A stretch of 22,877 nucleotides of DNA, from positions 1-22,877 of the forward strand of contig CAYHPW010000041.1 of the NCBI GenBank assembly GCA_964358645.1. Direction: 5' to 3'. This DNA is from JBBTDV01 sp038042605 (GTDB lineage Bacteria > Bdellovibrionota > UBA1018). The position numbers were made by a program, and so were the translations under genes. Positions 1 through 7,283 of the stretch are shown piece by piece (position 1 is the first letter of the stretch; every line of letters starts with the position of its first letter). The notes below the pieces were generated by a model. The model had not been told where the DNA came from and ran no database searches. It saw only the letters and a program-made list of their open reading frames with translations.

Positions 1-943
1 CTCCTGTGAAGGAGCCTTTTTCGTGGCCAAAGAGTTCTGATTCCAAGAGGGATTCCTGTAAGGTCCCGCAGTTTACTATTACAAAAGGCTTAGATGCTCT
101 GTCACTTTTAAAGTGGAGGCGTCTTGCTATTATTTCTTTCCCAGTACCGCTTTCGCCTTGGATCAGCACGGTTGCCATGGTTGGCGCAATCTTATCCACC
201 ATGGCGACAAGACTTTGGATCGCAGGGCTTTTGCCGATAATTTCCATTTCTTTGGTGTCCTGGCTTACAAGTGTTTTTAGTGCTTTGTTCTCTTTTTGAA
301 GCAGACGTTGTTGTTCTAGAATACGTTCGTGCGCCTTTCTGAGTTCGAACGTCTTTTCCTCCACTGCTTGCTGCAGTTTCATATTAAAGCTGCGTGCTTC
401 ATTGTACAAATCCCTGTTGGTCACGGCTACGGCCACTTGTGAAGCCACTGCCTCCATGGTCATGACGTCGTTCTCGTCAAAAGCATTTTGCTTGTCACTC
501 TCTACGTTAATGGTTGCTACCACTTTTCCATCCTTGAAAATAGGCACGCAAAGTTCTGATTTTGTGTCGACAGGCAGGGAAAGGTCCGTGTAATTTTGGT
601 CATTTTTTACATCATTACAAATATAGCTTTTACCTGTTTTTACCACGACACTGGTGATCCCCTTGGTTGTTGAGATCTTGTAGCCAAGTTTAAAATGGCC
701 GCGATAGGCGCCTGCCTGAGCTTGTAAAATATACTCATGAGTGCCACAGACCTTCCAAATATGTGTACAATAATAATTGAATTGGCATTGTATAATATTT
801 ATTATCTCCTGGTAAAAATTCTCTGCTTTGAGGAGATTCTGAAGTTTCGCTGAGATCTCGTTTAACACCCTGAGCTGCGCAGGGTGCTTCTCATTAGATC
901 TGGATGGGGAACCATGTAAAAAATAATCTGTATTGCAACGCAT
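1..943 (-). CDS. GAF domain / sigma-54 AAA+ transcriptional regulator, C-terminus beyond window edge
   Basis: Reading leftward from ATG 943 there is an open frame of 314 codons that runs off the left edge. Residues about 25-175 look like a GAF sensor domain, with a TGK-Y-DV-ND core and C-VPI-F-GKVVA-INV strands. About 183-232 is a charged, probably coiled-coil linker. The sigma-54 AAA+ domain begins near 234 with IIGKSPAIQSL, the Walker A GESGTGKE (263-270), and the FVIVNCG and LLESELFGHEKGSFTG segments, where the window ends. The sigma-54 contact loop reads GSFTG rather than the usual GAFTG. The protein should bind an enhancer and use ATP to activate sigma-54 RNA polymerase; the remaining AAA+ domain and any HTH lie outside. 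A stop codon at 980-982 upstream and no earlier ATG support the start. It diverges from the BMP importer genes, which makes it a candidate local regulator (inference). The GAF ligand is unknown. Confidence 0.9.
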   Translation of the reverse strand, partial: MRCNTDYFLHGSPSRSNEKHPAQLRVLNEISAKLQNLLKAENFYQEIINIIQCQFNYYCTHIWKVCGTHEYILQAQAGAYRGHFKLGYKISTTKGITSVVVKTGKSYICNDVKNDQNYTDLSLPVDTKSELCVPIFKDGKVVATINVESDKQNAFDENDVMTMEAVASQVAVAVTNRDLYNEARSFNMKLQQAVEEKTFELRKAHERILEQQRLLQKENKALKTLVSQDTKEMEIIGKSPAIQSLVAMVDKIAPTMATVLIQGESGTGKEIIARRLHFKSDRASKPFVIVNCGTLQESLLESELFGHEKGSFTG

Positions 944-1107
944 ATCGCATAACCAACAATGCGGTGCAACATATAATTTTTACACAGTGCTGTCAATAAT
1001 AACTATAGAAAAATAACATATTGAATTATTTACATAATTTAAACCCTGATTAGCCGATCTAAAAACACCACATTGTGCCTATAAGCCTTTTGAGTTAGAA
1101 CCCATGC
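944..1107. other. Divergent intergenic region between regulator and BMP importer
   Basis: This A+T-rich spacer of 164 bases holds the leftward promoter described separately. For the rightward importer genes the best -10 candidate is CATAAT at 1033-1038, but no convincing -35 lies 16-18 bases upstream. No GG-N10-GC sigma-54 promoter motif was found here on either strand. The ribosome binding site for the BMP gene is also weak. No small gene or hairpin is evident. Confidence 0.4.
968..996 (-). promoter_or_regulatory. Predicted sigma-70-type promoter of the GAF/sigma-54 regulator
   Basis: On the minus strand a perfect -35 TTGACA (996-991) is followed after 17 bases by TATGTT (973-968, four of six consensus bases). 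Initiation near 961 would leave a leader of about 18 bases before ATG 943. This is read by eye only. Confidence 0.45.
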
Positions 1108-2094
1108 ATGAGAACAATATTATGCTTTTTGTCGGTTTTGTTGTTTGCATCATTAAAACCATCACTTGCAAGTGATTTTAAGATTGCACTTGTTCTTGAT
1201 AAGGGCGGCAAGGATGACAGGTCATTTAATGCCGCAGCATATAGCGGCATGCTTCGGGCAAGGGATGAGTTAAAAATCCAATTTAAATATGTCGAAGCTA
1301 CCGATGACAATGCATTTGAATCATTTCTGAGATCGTTTGCGCAGAAAAATTTTGATTTGATAATAGCGGTAGGAATTTCCCAGGCGGATGCTGTCAAAAA
1401 GGTCGCTCCAAAATTTCCTGATAAAAAATTTGCCATTATTGATGCCAATATAGAAGCACTCAATGTTGTGTCTTTACTGTTTGAGGAACATGAAGGCTCC
1501 TTCCTTATGGGAGCGATAGCTTCAAAGATGAGCAAGACAGCTACGATAGGCTTTATAGGCGGAATGGATATACCGCTTATAAGACGATTCGAAATGGGCT
1601 ATATAGCAGGCGCAAAAAAGGTAAACCCTAAAATTACAGTAAAATCAAATTTCATAGGCGTAACCGGTGAGGCTTGGAACAATCCGGCAAAAGCTAAGGA
1701 ATTAGCCATAGCTCAATACAGCGCTGGGGCTGATATTATTTTTGCCGCTGCAGGCGCATCAAACGGTGGATTGTTTGATGCAGCTGAAGAAAAGAAAAAA
1801 CTAGCCATCGGGGTGGACTCGAACCAAAACTGGATAAAACCGGGTTTTGTGCTTACCAGCATGCTTAAGCGAGTTGACAATGCTGTTTTTTCGACCTGTC
1901 AGGCTGTGGTCCAAAACAAATTTGTTCCGGGACTAAAGAGGTTTGGCTTGTTCAACAGCGGCATAGATTATTCAATAGATCAACACAATGAGTCTCTCTT
2001 GCCTAAGAGTGTACGCGATTTGGCTAACCAACTTAAAGCAGAAATAATTTCTGGTAAAATCAGCGTACCTGATTTTTATCTTAATAAAAGATAA
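1108..2094 (+). CDS. BMP-family periplasmic nucleoside/purine-binding protein of an ABC importer
   Basis: This 328-residue protein belongs to the BMP/PnrA family (type I periplasmic binding fold), the solute receptors of nucleoside ABC importers. Residues 1-22 form a Sec signal peptide with a Leu-rich core ending PSLAS. There is no lipobox cysteine, so the mature protein should be soluble in the periplasm, unlike the lipoproteins of Gram-positives and spirochaetes. Family features include DKGGKDDRSFNAAAYSG (31-47), IIAVG (85-89), GFIGGMDIPLIRRFEMGY (148-165), AAGASNGGLFDA (214-225), GVDSNQ (235-240) and LTSMLKRVD (249-257). ATG 1108 is the first start after an in-frame stop at 1096-1098. It heads a run of codirectional importer genes and leaves only 14 bases before the ATPase gene. 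The substrate is inferred as a nucleoside from the family; related members may bind other ligands. Confidence 0.9.
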   Translation: MRTILCFLSVLLFASLKPSLASDFKIALVLDKGGKDDRSFNAAAYSGMLRARDELKIQFKYVEATDDNAFESFLRSFAQKNFDLIIAVGISQADAVKKVAPKFPDKKFAIIDANIEALNVVSLLFEEHEGSFLMGAIASKMSKTATIGFIGGMDIPLIRRFEMGYIAGAKKVNPKITVKSNFIGVTGEAWNNPAKAKELAIAQYSAGADIIFAAAGASNGGLFDAAEEKKKLAIGVDSNQNWIKPGFVLTSMLKRVDNAVFSTCQAVVQNKFVPGLKRFGLFNSGIDYSIDQHNESLLPKSVRDLANQLKAEIISGKISVPDFYLNKR

Positions 2095-2108
2095 CAAACA
2101 TAACGAAT

Positions 2109-3686
2109 ATGCAAGAGCTGGATGTAGAGCCAAACGATACGGTTTTTGCGGTAGAGCTTCATGGGATTTTCAAATTATTTCAAAATATAACAGCCAATGA
2201 AAACGTAAACATCGCCGTCAGACGAGGCAGCATCCATGCGATTATAGGTGAAAACGGCGCTGGAAAATCCACGGCGATGAAGATCCTTTTCGGCATGATA
2301 CAACCCGATGCGGGAAGAATATTACTCGGAGGAGAAGAGAAAAAATGGGGATTTTCTTCTGATGCGATTAAGTGCGGCATAGGCATGGTTCACCAGCACT
2401 TCATGTTGGCCGGAGCATACAGCGCTCTAGAAAACTTGCTTTTAGGAACGGAAGCACATCCTTTTTTTCAGTTAAACAATACTGCAGCCAAGCAAAAGTT
2501 AAGGCACCTGGCTGACAAGTACGGTTTTTCTAAAATCAACTTGGATAAAAGCGTTGAATCATTCCCCGTGGGCGTCCAACAGCAGCTTGAAATCTTAAAG
2601 CTTCTTTATAGAGAGGCATCCATTCTAATTCTTGATGAACCAACAGCAGTCCTAACCCCACAAGAGACCGCCTCCTTGTTTTCGAACCTAAAGAAATTAA
2701 AATCAGAAGGTAAAACTGTTTTGATCATTACACATAAACTTCGAGAAGTAATGGCAGTATCCGACGAAGTAACAGTTTTGCGGGGTGGTAGAACAATAGG
2801 CAGCGTAAGGACCGCTGATACAAGTCCTGACAAGTTGGCTGTAATGATGGTTGGTAGGAGAATAATGCCGATATGTGGCACCAGGTCTGAATTGCCTAAA
2901 AAAATCCATGGAAAAATTAATGGTCAGCCTGTGTGTCAGGTCAGTGGGGTCAAGACTGGCGATTCTAATTTATTAGACGGTATCAACCTAGTAGTCAACG
3001 CTGGCGAAATTGTCGGCGTGGCCGGGGTTCAAGGCAATGGGCAAAATGAGCTTGTTCGTATGCTTTTATGTCCTCGTGATTTTGCAGGTCTAGCTACAGG
3101 AATGGTGTCTGTTTGTGGGCTGAATATTTTTAATGGATTTTTTGGCATGGAGACTAAAGCCATTAAAAAGTTAGGTGTCGGCGTGATTCCAGAGGACCGT
3201 CAAAGCGAAGGGCTTCTTATGGACAGACCGGCATATGAAAATTTCATACTAGGTATGCAAAGAAATCGGAAGTTCAGCAAAAAAGGTATTTTGTCACAAA
3301 AACAAATAATAAATTCGTCATTGCAGGCGCTCAAGAATTTTGACATCAGGCCGCAAAGAACTGACCTGAACGCGAAGGATTTTTCCGGAGGGAATCAACA
3401 AAAGCTTATCATCGCGCGTGAGTTTGAAATGAAGCCACGGTTTTTAATAGCCGTACAGCCTACGCGCGGTGTTGATATTGGCGCTGTTGAAGCGATCCAT
3501 CGCCAGATCTTGGCGGCAAGGGATGGGGGCACGGGCGTTTTATTGATCTCCTACGATTTAGATGAAATTATCGAATTATCCGACCGTATTTTGGTGATGT
3601 ATGAAGGGCGCATTATCTCGGAATTCATGCGTGGTGAAGCTACTGAAAAAAATCTAGGTCTATGCATGGGTGGTGCAAAGGCATGA
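2109..3686 (+). CDS. Tandem-domain ABC importer ATPase (nucleoside/sugar type, NupO/YufO-like)
   Basis: This 525-residue protein has two fused nucleotide-binding domains and powers the adjacent permeases. Domain 1 has Walker A GENGAGKS (47-54), a Q-loop near MVHQHF (93-98), the family-specific signature FPVGVQQQLEILK (152-164), Walker B ILILDEPTA (172-180) and the switch histidine H209. Domain 2 has a degenerate Walker A, GVQGNGQNE (306-314), the signature FSGGNQQK (425-432) and FLIAVQPTRGVDIGA (445-459) in place of a normal Walker B. This asymmetry is usual for ATPases of the ribose/nucleoside (CUT2-like) class and is not damage. The start at 2109 has no good ribosome binding site, but it fits the expected family N-terminus VELHGIFKLFQ at 15-25. 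The stop overlaps the permease start as ATGA (3683-3686), indicating translational coupling. Confidence 0.92.
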   Translation: MQELDVEPNDTVFAVELHGIFKLFQNITANENVNIAVRRGSIHAIIGENGAGKSTAMKILFGMIQPDAGRILLGGEEKKWGFSSDAIKCGIGMVHQHFMLAGAYSALENLLLGTEAHPFFQLNNTAAKQKLRHLADKYGFSKINLDKSVESFPVGVQQQLEILKLLYREASILILDEPTAVLTPQETASLFSNLKKLKSEGKTVLIITHKLREVMAVSDEVTVLRGGRTIGSVRTADTSPDKLAVMMVGRRIMPICGTRSELPKKIHGKINGQPVCQVSGVKTGDSNLLDGINLVVNAGEIVGVAGVQGNGQNELVRMLLCPRDFAGLATGMVSVCGLNIFNGFFGMETKAIKKLGVGVIPEDRQSEGLLMDRPAYENFILGMQRNRKFSKKGILSQKQIINSSLQALKNFDIRPQRTDLNAKDFSGGNQQKLIIAREFEMKPRFLIAVQPTRGVDIGAVEAIHRQILAARDGGTGVLLISYDLDEIIELSDRILVMYEGRIISEFMRGEATEKNLGLCMGGAKA

Positions 3687-4741
3687 AAGTCAAAATACTT
3701 CGCCCCATAATTGCTGCCATGTCAGGGATAGCCATCGGGCTCATCATCGTGACTTTTGCCGGTGAAAACCCATGGAATGTGTTCCGTATCTTGGTAAAGA
3801 GCGCATTTGGTACAAAATATGATTTGGGCATGACACTTTTTTATTCCACGCCGCTAGTTTTTACGGGGCTTTCAGTGGCCGTCGCTTTTCGTGCAGGGCT
3901 GTTTAATATAGGAGCGGAAGGACAGCTAACCATGGGAGCTTTGGCAGCAGCAGCTGTCGGGATAATATTCCCGGAGCTGGGTTCACCATGGGCCCCCATG
4001 CTTGGGGTGCTTGCTGCATTTTCTGCGGGGGCATGTTGGGGTGCCATACCTGGTTGGCTTAAGGCCAGGCGTGGCGCTCATGAAGTAATAAATACGATAA
4101 TGTTAAATTTCGTCGCAGCTGGAATATCAAGCTGGGTAGTGCTTTACCTGCTGAAAAACACTGAATCCCAAAATCCTGAGACCATGCCAATAGGACATTG
4201 GTATTTCGTCAGGCACCTTGAATTTTTTGGTGACGCCCCAGTGAGTACTGCTTTGTTCCTGGCTATTATCGTGTCCTTGCTTGTGTCTTTTTTCTTATGG
4301 AGAACCGTGCTTGGTTTTGAGATCAGCGCCGTCGGTTGTAATGAGAAGGCTGCACGAGTGGCTGGGATAGATCCTGGCAAAATACAGCTACTTGCTATGG
4401 CTTTAGCTGGAGGGCTAGCCGGGCTTGTCGGTGTGTCTGAAGTGCTTGGCAATGCAGGAAAGTTCAGGATAGGTTTTTCTCCTGACTTTGGATTCATGGG
4501 GATAGCGGTTGCTTTACTGGGCAGGAACAATCCAACTGGTGTAGTGATCGCAGCGCTACTTTTTGGAGCTCTTCACAAGGGGACTTCGGATCTGGATTTA
4601 GAAACTGAATATGTTACACGAGATCTTTCAATGGTACTGCAATCACTAGTGATTATTTCGGTAGCCGCGGATGGTTTGTGGGATCAGCTCGGGACAGCAA
4701 TCAAAAGGAAATTTAGGCGTGATTTTGCTTCAGTTGATTGA
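3683..4741 (+). CDS. ABC importer inner-membrane permease 1 (BPD_transp_2 family, NupP/YufP-like)
   Basis: This integral membrane subunit of 352 residues forms half of the translocation pore. It carries the family hallmark FNIGAEGQLTMGALAA, an early hydrophobic helix (LRPIIAAMSGIAIGLII) and a late GFMGIAVALLGRNNPTGVV segment typical of nucleoside and ribose permeases. An in-frame ATG at 3662 would add seven residues inside the ATPase gene. ATG 3683 is preferred because it makes an ATGA overlap with the ATPase stop and gives the expected short basic N-terminus MKVKILRP. Its 3' end overlaps the next permease by 23 bases. The permease order matches YufP then YufQ in known nucleoside importers. 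Confidence 0.9.
   Translation: MKVKILRPIIAAMSGIAIGLIIVTFAGENPWNVFRILVKSAFGTKYDLGMTLFYSTPLVFTGLSVAVAFRAGLFNIGAEGQLTMGALAAAAVGIIFPELGSPWAPMLGVLAAFSAGACWGAIPGWLKARRGAHEVINTIMLNFVAAGISSWVVLYLLKNTESQNPETMPIGHWYFVRHLEFFGDAPVSTALFLAIIVSLLVSFFLWRTVLGFEISAVGCNEKAARVAGIDPGKIQLLAMALAGGLAGLVGVSEVLGNAGKFRIGFSPDFGFMGIAVALLGRNNPTGVVIAALLFGALHKGTSDLDLETEYVTRDLSMVLQSLVIISVAADGLWDQLGTAIKRKFRRDFASVD
4705..4710 (+). promoter_or_regulatory. Ribosome binding site fixing the GTG start of permease 2
   Basis: AAGGAA at 4705-4710 lies inside the end of the first permease gene and eight bases before GTG 4719. No equivalent site precedes the longer in-frame ATG at 4671, which would also add an unusual polar leader, MVCGISSGQQSKGNLG. 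The downstream gene is therefore annotated from GTG 4719. Confidence 0.6.
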
Positions 4742-5594
4742 ATCGACGATAAGGGTATCCACCCCTTTGCTTTTGGCAGCGGTGGGCGGAATTGTGTGCG
4801 AACGCTCCGGTGTTATTAATATAGCACTGGAAGGTAAAATGCTTATCGGTGCATTTGCTGCAGCTGCGGTTTCACATCTTATCGGGTCACCCTGGATTGG
4901 GGTTGGTGCCGCTATTATTTTTGGTGCTATAACTGCGGCTTTTTACGCTTTGATCGTTATAGAATTCAAGGCGGATCAAATAGTAGCGGGTACAGCGGTA
5001 AATATGCTTGCGGTTGGGTTGACTCCATTTGTTTCCAAGATAATGTTTGATTCCACCGGTTCTACACCAGCATTGCCCCTAAGTTCCCGGTTTCAAGTAG
5101 CTCCAGTGATAATTTCATGGCTGGTTGTGATTATGGTATGGGCATGGATGAAGTATATCCCCACAGGTAGATGGGTGCGTTTTGCCGGCGAACATCCGGA
5201 GGCACTTGAAGCATCTGGTATAAGCGTGAGGGCGGTGCGTTGGTGGTCAGTCATTGCTGGCGGTTGTTTTGCAGGCTTGGCTGGTTCCACTTTGTCTATT
5301 TTTTTGGCTTCGTCATTTTCTAGAAATATGACAGCTGGTCGCGGTTTTATAGCCCTCGCGGCTGTAATTTTCGGAAAATGGCACCCCCTTTACGCAGCCG
5401 CGGCCTGTTTGTTTTTTGGTTTCGCCGAGGCTCTGCAGATACGCCTGCAGGGAGTAACTTTGTGGGATGGGGTGAGTGTCCCGGTGCAGTTTATACAAAT
5501 CATGCCATATGTGGCTACTGTATTTGTCTTGGCTGGATTCATAGGACGGGCAAGACCACCGAGGTCACTTGGCTTGCCCTTCAAGAAAGGCTAG
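4719..5594 (+). CDS. ABC importer inner-membrane permease 2 (BPD_transp_2 family, NupQ/YufQ-like)
   Basis: This is the second permease of the importer, 291 residues from a GTG start. It opens with VILLQLIESTIRVSTPLLLAAVGG, written here in two parts: VILLQLIES and TIRVSTPLLLAAVGG, the usual YufQ N-terminus. It then has ERSGVINIALEGKMLIGAFA, the permease-2 counterpart of the EGQL motif. The remainder is hydrophobic helices and includes GRGFIALAAVIFGKWHPL, a conserved late segment. The start was chosen for its ribosome binding site at 4705-4710 and homologous N-terminus; the first 23 bases overlap the upstream permease. Together with the BMP protein, ATPase and permease 1 it completes a full importer. 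The ligand is inferred to be a purine nucleoside but is not shown by the sequence. Confidence 0.9.
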   Translation: MILLQLIESTIRVSTPLLLAAVGGIVCERSGVINIALEGKMLIGAFAAAAVSHLIGSPWIGVGAAIIFGAITAAFYALIVIEFKADQIVAGTAVNMLAVGLTPFVSKIMFDSTGSTPALPLSSRFQVAPVIISWLVVIMVWAWMKYIPTGRWVRFAGEHPEALEASGISVRAVRWWSVIAGGCFAGLAGSTLSIFLASSFSRNMTAGRGFIALAAVIFGKWHPLYAAAACLFFGFAEALQIRLQGVTLWDGVSVPVQFIQIMPYVATVFVLAGFIGRARPPRSLGLPFKKG

Positions 5595-5622
5595 CTTACA
5601 ATCAACAAGTTCAGATTGTGAG
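5595..5622 (+). promoter_or_regulatory. Hairpin between permease 2 and the lipoprotein gene, covering the likely ribosome binding site
   Basis: CTTACAATC (5595-5603) and GATTGTGAG (5614-5622) can pair over nine positions with one G-U, closing a ten-base loop. It starts directly after the permease stop codon and has no following T-run, so it is not a typical intrinsic terminator. The only Shine-Dalgarno-like bases, GTGAG (5618-5622), are in its right arm. It could limit translation of the next gene or stabilise an upstream 3' end; this is inference. Confidence 0.4.
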
Positions 5623-5627
5623 ACGTT

Positions 5628-6425
5628 ATGATCTACAGAATGAAAACTATTTTGCTGATCACGATGAGCGGCGGCCTGGCTTTTAGTGCATGTAATTTAA
5701 GCCGTGGTTGCGCCCCTCTGAGTGGTACGAAAGCGGTACAGTCGCCCAGCACCCCACCAGGTACCGAAAAAAATGATGCCATTGAATACAGGTCTGAGGC
5801 GGCTGTTAAAGCAAAGATCAATGCCGAACTGCTGCGGGAGATTTTTTTGGTAGTATTGCTCGATGAGCCTAAAGACCGCTCGCAGTTTGGAAATCTTGTT
5901 GATGCCTTGAATCAGGGCGCATCCCTAGAAGGGATATATAACGGTCTTACACACTCCGCTGAGTATAGAAAACTGGAAACCAAAGGTCCCAAGGCCTCTG
6001 TCACTGCTTTAGAGATTTTTTTAAAGCACCTTGATATTTTTGAAAGCGAACTCCCAGTACCAACTCAATTTGGCTCTGGTAATGACAATGAAACAACTTC
6101 GTCCGTGTCCGATATTAAACAATATTTTCAGAATTCATCCATTTTCACTCTCAAACGGGTTGCTGCCGATGAAGCTCTGAAGGTTATCGATTTTAAGCGT
6201 ACCGAGCGCTCCAAGCTCGTTTTATGGTATTCAAAATGGGCAGTGGCACAGACATCGAATAATGTTGATTTTGGGTTGGCGTTGAGAAACAGAAGCGATG
6301 AAGTATTTCATTATAATTGGGCGGTCAATGCCTCAGAGGATAATCTTAAGTGGGAGATATTAAATCGCGTACATCGTTTGCTGAACCATGCCCAAAATTC
6401 TACCGACCACAATGGCAGTACTTAA
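5628..6425 (+). CDS. Hypothetical outer-membrane or periplasmic lipoprotein, weak resemblance to DUF4214-type repeats
   Basis: The function is not recognised. This protein of 265 residues begins with a basic then hydrophobic segment ending LAFSAC, a plausible lipobox (Phe at -3 is less usual), so Cys21 is the likely lipidated residue. ATG 5640 is an alternative start giving the cleaner MKTILLIT leader, but only 5628 has a ribosome-binding-like GTGAG upstream. After a low-complexity polar linker (about 32-52) the segment from about 68 to 115, with LREIFLVVL, FGNLVDALNQGASLEGIY and LTHSAEYRKLE, recalls the pattern of DUF4214-like modules. That resemblance is from memory and weak. The C-terminal half is mixed, probably helical, with no catalytic motif visible. 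The gene sits 33 bases after permease 2 and 21 bases before the BKACE gene, so it probably belongs to the same transcript. Confidence 0.75.
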   Translation: MIYRMKTILLITMSGGLAFSACNLSRGCAPLSGTKAVQSPSTPPGTEKNDAIEYRSEAAVKAKINAELLREIFLVVLLDEPKDRSQFGNLVDALNQGASLEGIYNGLTHSAEYRKLETKGPKASVTALEIFLKHLDIFESELPVPTQFGSGNDNETTSSVSDIKQYFQNSSIFTLKRVAADEALKVIDFKRTERSKLVLWYSKWAVAQTSNNVDFGLALRNRSDEVFHYNWAVNASEDNLKWEILNRVHRLLNHAQNSTDHNGST

Positions 6426-6446
6426 AACAGTGAAAGGAATGCGTCC

Positions 6447-7283
6447 ATGGATCGACAATCTTTGGTGATTACTTGCGCAATTACTGGCGCTGAGACCACA
6501 CGTGATAAGCAGCCTAATCTTCCCGTCACTCCTGATGAGCAAGCGAATGCAGCTTATGATGCGATAGCCGCAGGTGCTTCAGTAATACATTTGCATGTCA
6601 GGGAGGATGACGGAAAACCCAGTCAGCGAGTCGAAAGGTTCAAACAAGCAATCAGCGCGATAAAAGCCAAGGCTCCTGATGTAATAATTCAGATCTCCAC
6701 CGGTGGGGCAGTAGGCGAACCGATAGACAAGCGAGTTCAGCCTCTTGCATTAAAGCCCGAGATGGCTTCGCTCAATCTGGGCACGATGAATTTTGGTGAG
6801 GAGATTTTTTATAATCACCCACGCGATATCATGGCAATGGCTGCCAAAATGCATAAAACAGGCATCATCCCAGAGTTGGAAATATATGATGTCGGGATGC
6901 TTGAAAGCGCCTTCCGTTTGGCAAAACAAGGGATCCTCCGTGAGCCGCTGAATTTTCAATTTGTACTGGGGGTTCCAGGAGGGATGTCAGGCGAACCAGA
7001 AAATCTTGTTTATCTTGTTTCTATTTTAAAAAAATATGGCCATGGCAAGACTTTTCACTGGGGGGTTGCTGGGATAGGTCGTAACGAGCTACCCCTTGCT
7101 GTGCAGGCTATAGTTATGGGTGGGCACGTTCGCGTAGGTTTTGAGGATAATATTTTCTATCATAAGGGTGAGCTTGCAAAATCAAATGCGCAGCTTGTTG
7201 CGAGGATTAAAATGTTGTCTGAGGAGCTCGGCCGTCGTGTGGCTGAACCTGTAGAGGCCAGAAAATTGCTGGGCATATCCTAG
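6447..7283 (+). CDS. BKACE-family (DUF849) 3-keto-5-aminohexanoate cleavage-like enzyme
   Basis: This 278-residue TIM-barrel enzyme belongs to the beta-keto acid cleavage family. Members condense a beta-keto acid with acetyl-CoA and cleave it to acetoacetate and a new acyl-CoA; Kce of lysine fermentation uses 3-keto-5-aminohexanoate. Visible features are ITCAITGAET (8-17), the metal-binding HLH at 48-50, ISTGGAVG (83-90), LNLGTMNFG (109-117), PELEIYDVGM (142-151) and VRVGFEDN (228-235), where E233 is the expected third metal ligand. AAGGA at 6434-6438, eight bases before ATG 6447, supports the start. No other lysine-fermentation gene (kamA, kdd, kal) is in the window, so the true keto-acid substrate is open. 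It is the last rightward gene of the importer run. Its stop shares CTAG with the stop of the opposing cpaF gene. Confidence 0.9.
   Translation: MDRQSLVITCAITGAETTRDKQPNLPVTPDEQANAAYDAIAAGASVIHLHVREDDGKPSQRVERFKQAISAIKAKAPDVIIQISTGGAVGEPIDKRVQPLALKPEMASLNLGTMNFGEEIFYNHPRDIMAMAAKMHKTGIIPELEIYDVGMLESAFRLAKQGILREPLNFQFVLGVPGGMSGEPENLVYLVSILKKYGHGKTFHWGVAGIGRNELPLAVQAIVMGGHVRVGFEDNIFYHKGELAKSNAQLVARIKMLSEELGRRVAEPVEARKLLGIS

Noticed and set aside
944..1107. Sigma-54 (-24/-12) promoter for the importer or the regulator
   Set aside because: No GG and GC dinucleotides with the required ten-base separation in a TGGCAC/TTGC setting; the closest, TGG...TTGCA on the minus strand, has a spacing of about 16.
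1095..1535. Antisense frame of 146 codons opposite the BMP gene
   Set aside because: It lies wholly opposite a clear family member with signal peptide and motifs; its translation has no recognisable domain and no ribosome binding site.
3020..3480. Apparent inactivation of the second nucleotide-binding domain of the importer ATPase
   Set aside because: The changed Walker A and the AVQP segment are normal for the second domain of this ATPase class, so this is not decay.
4144..4530. Antisense frame of 128 codons within permease 1
   Set aside because: Shadow of a conserved membrane protein; no domain or start signal.
5378..5686. Rightward frame of 102 codons straddling permease 2 and the lipoprotein gene
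   Set aside because: It overlaps the coding ends of two supported genes in another phase and also covers the intergenic hairpin; no motif or start signal.
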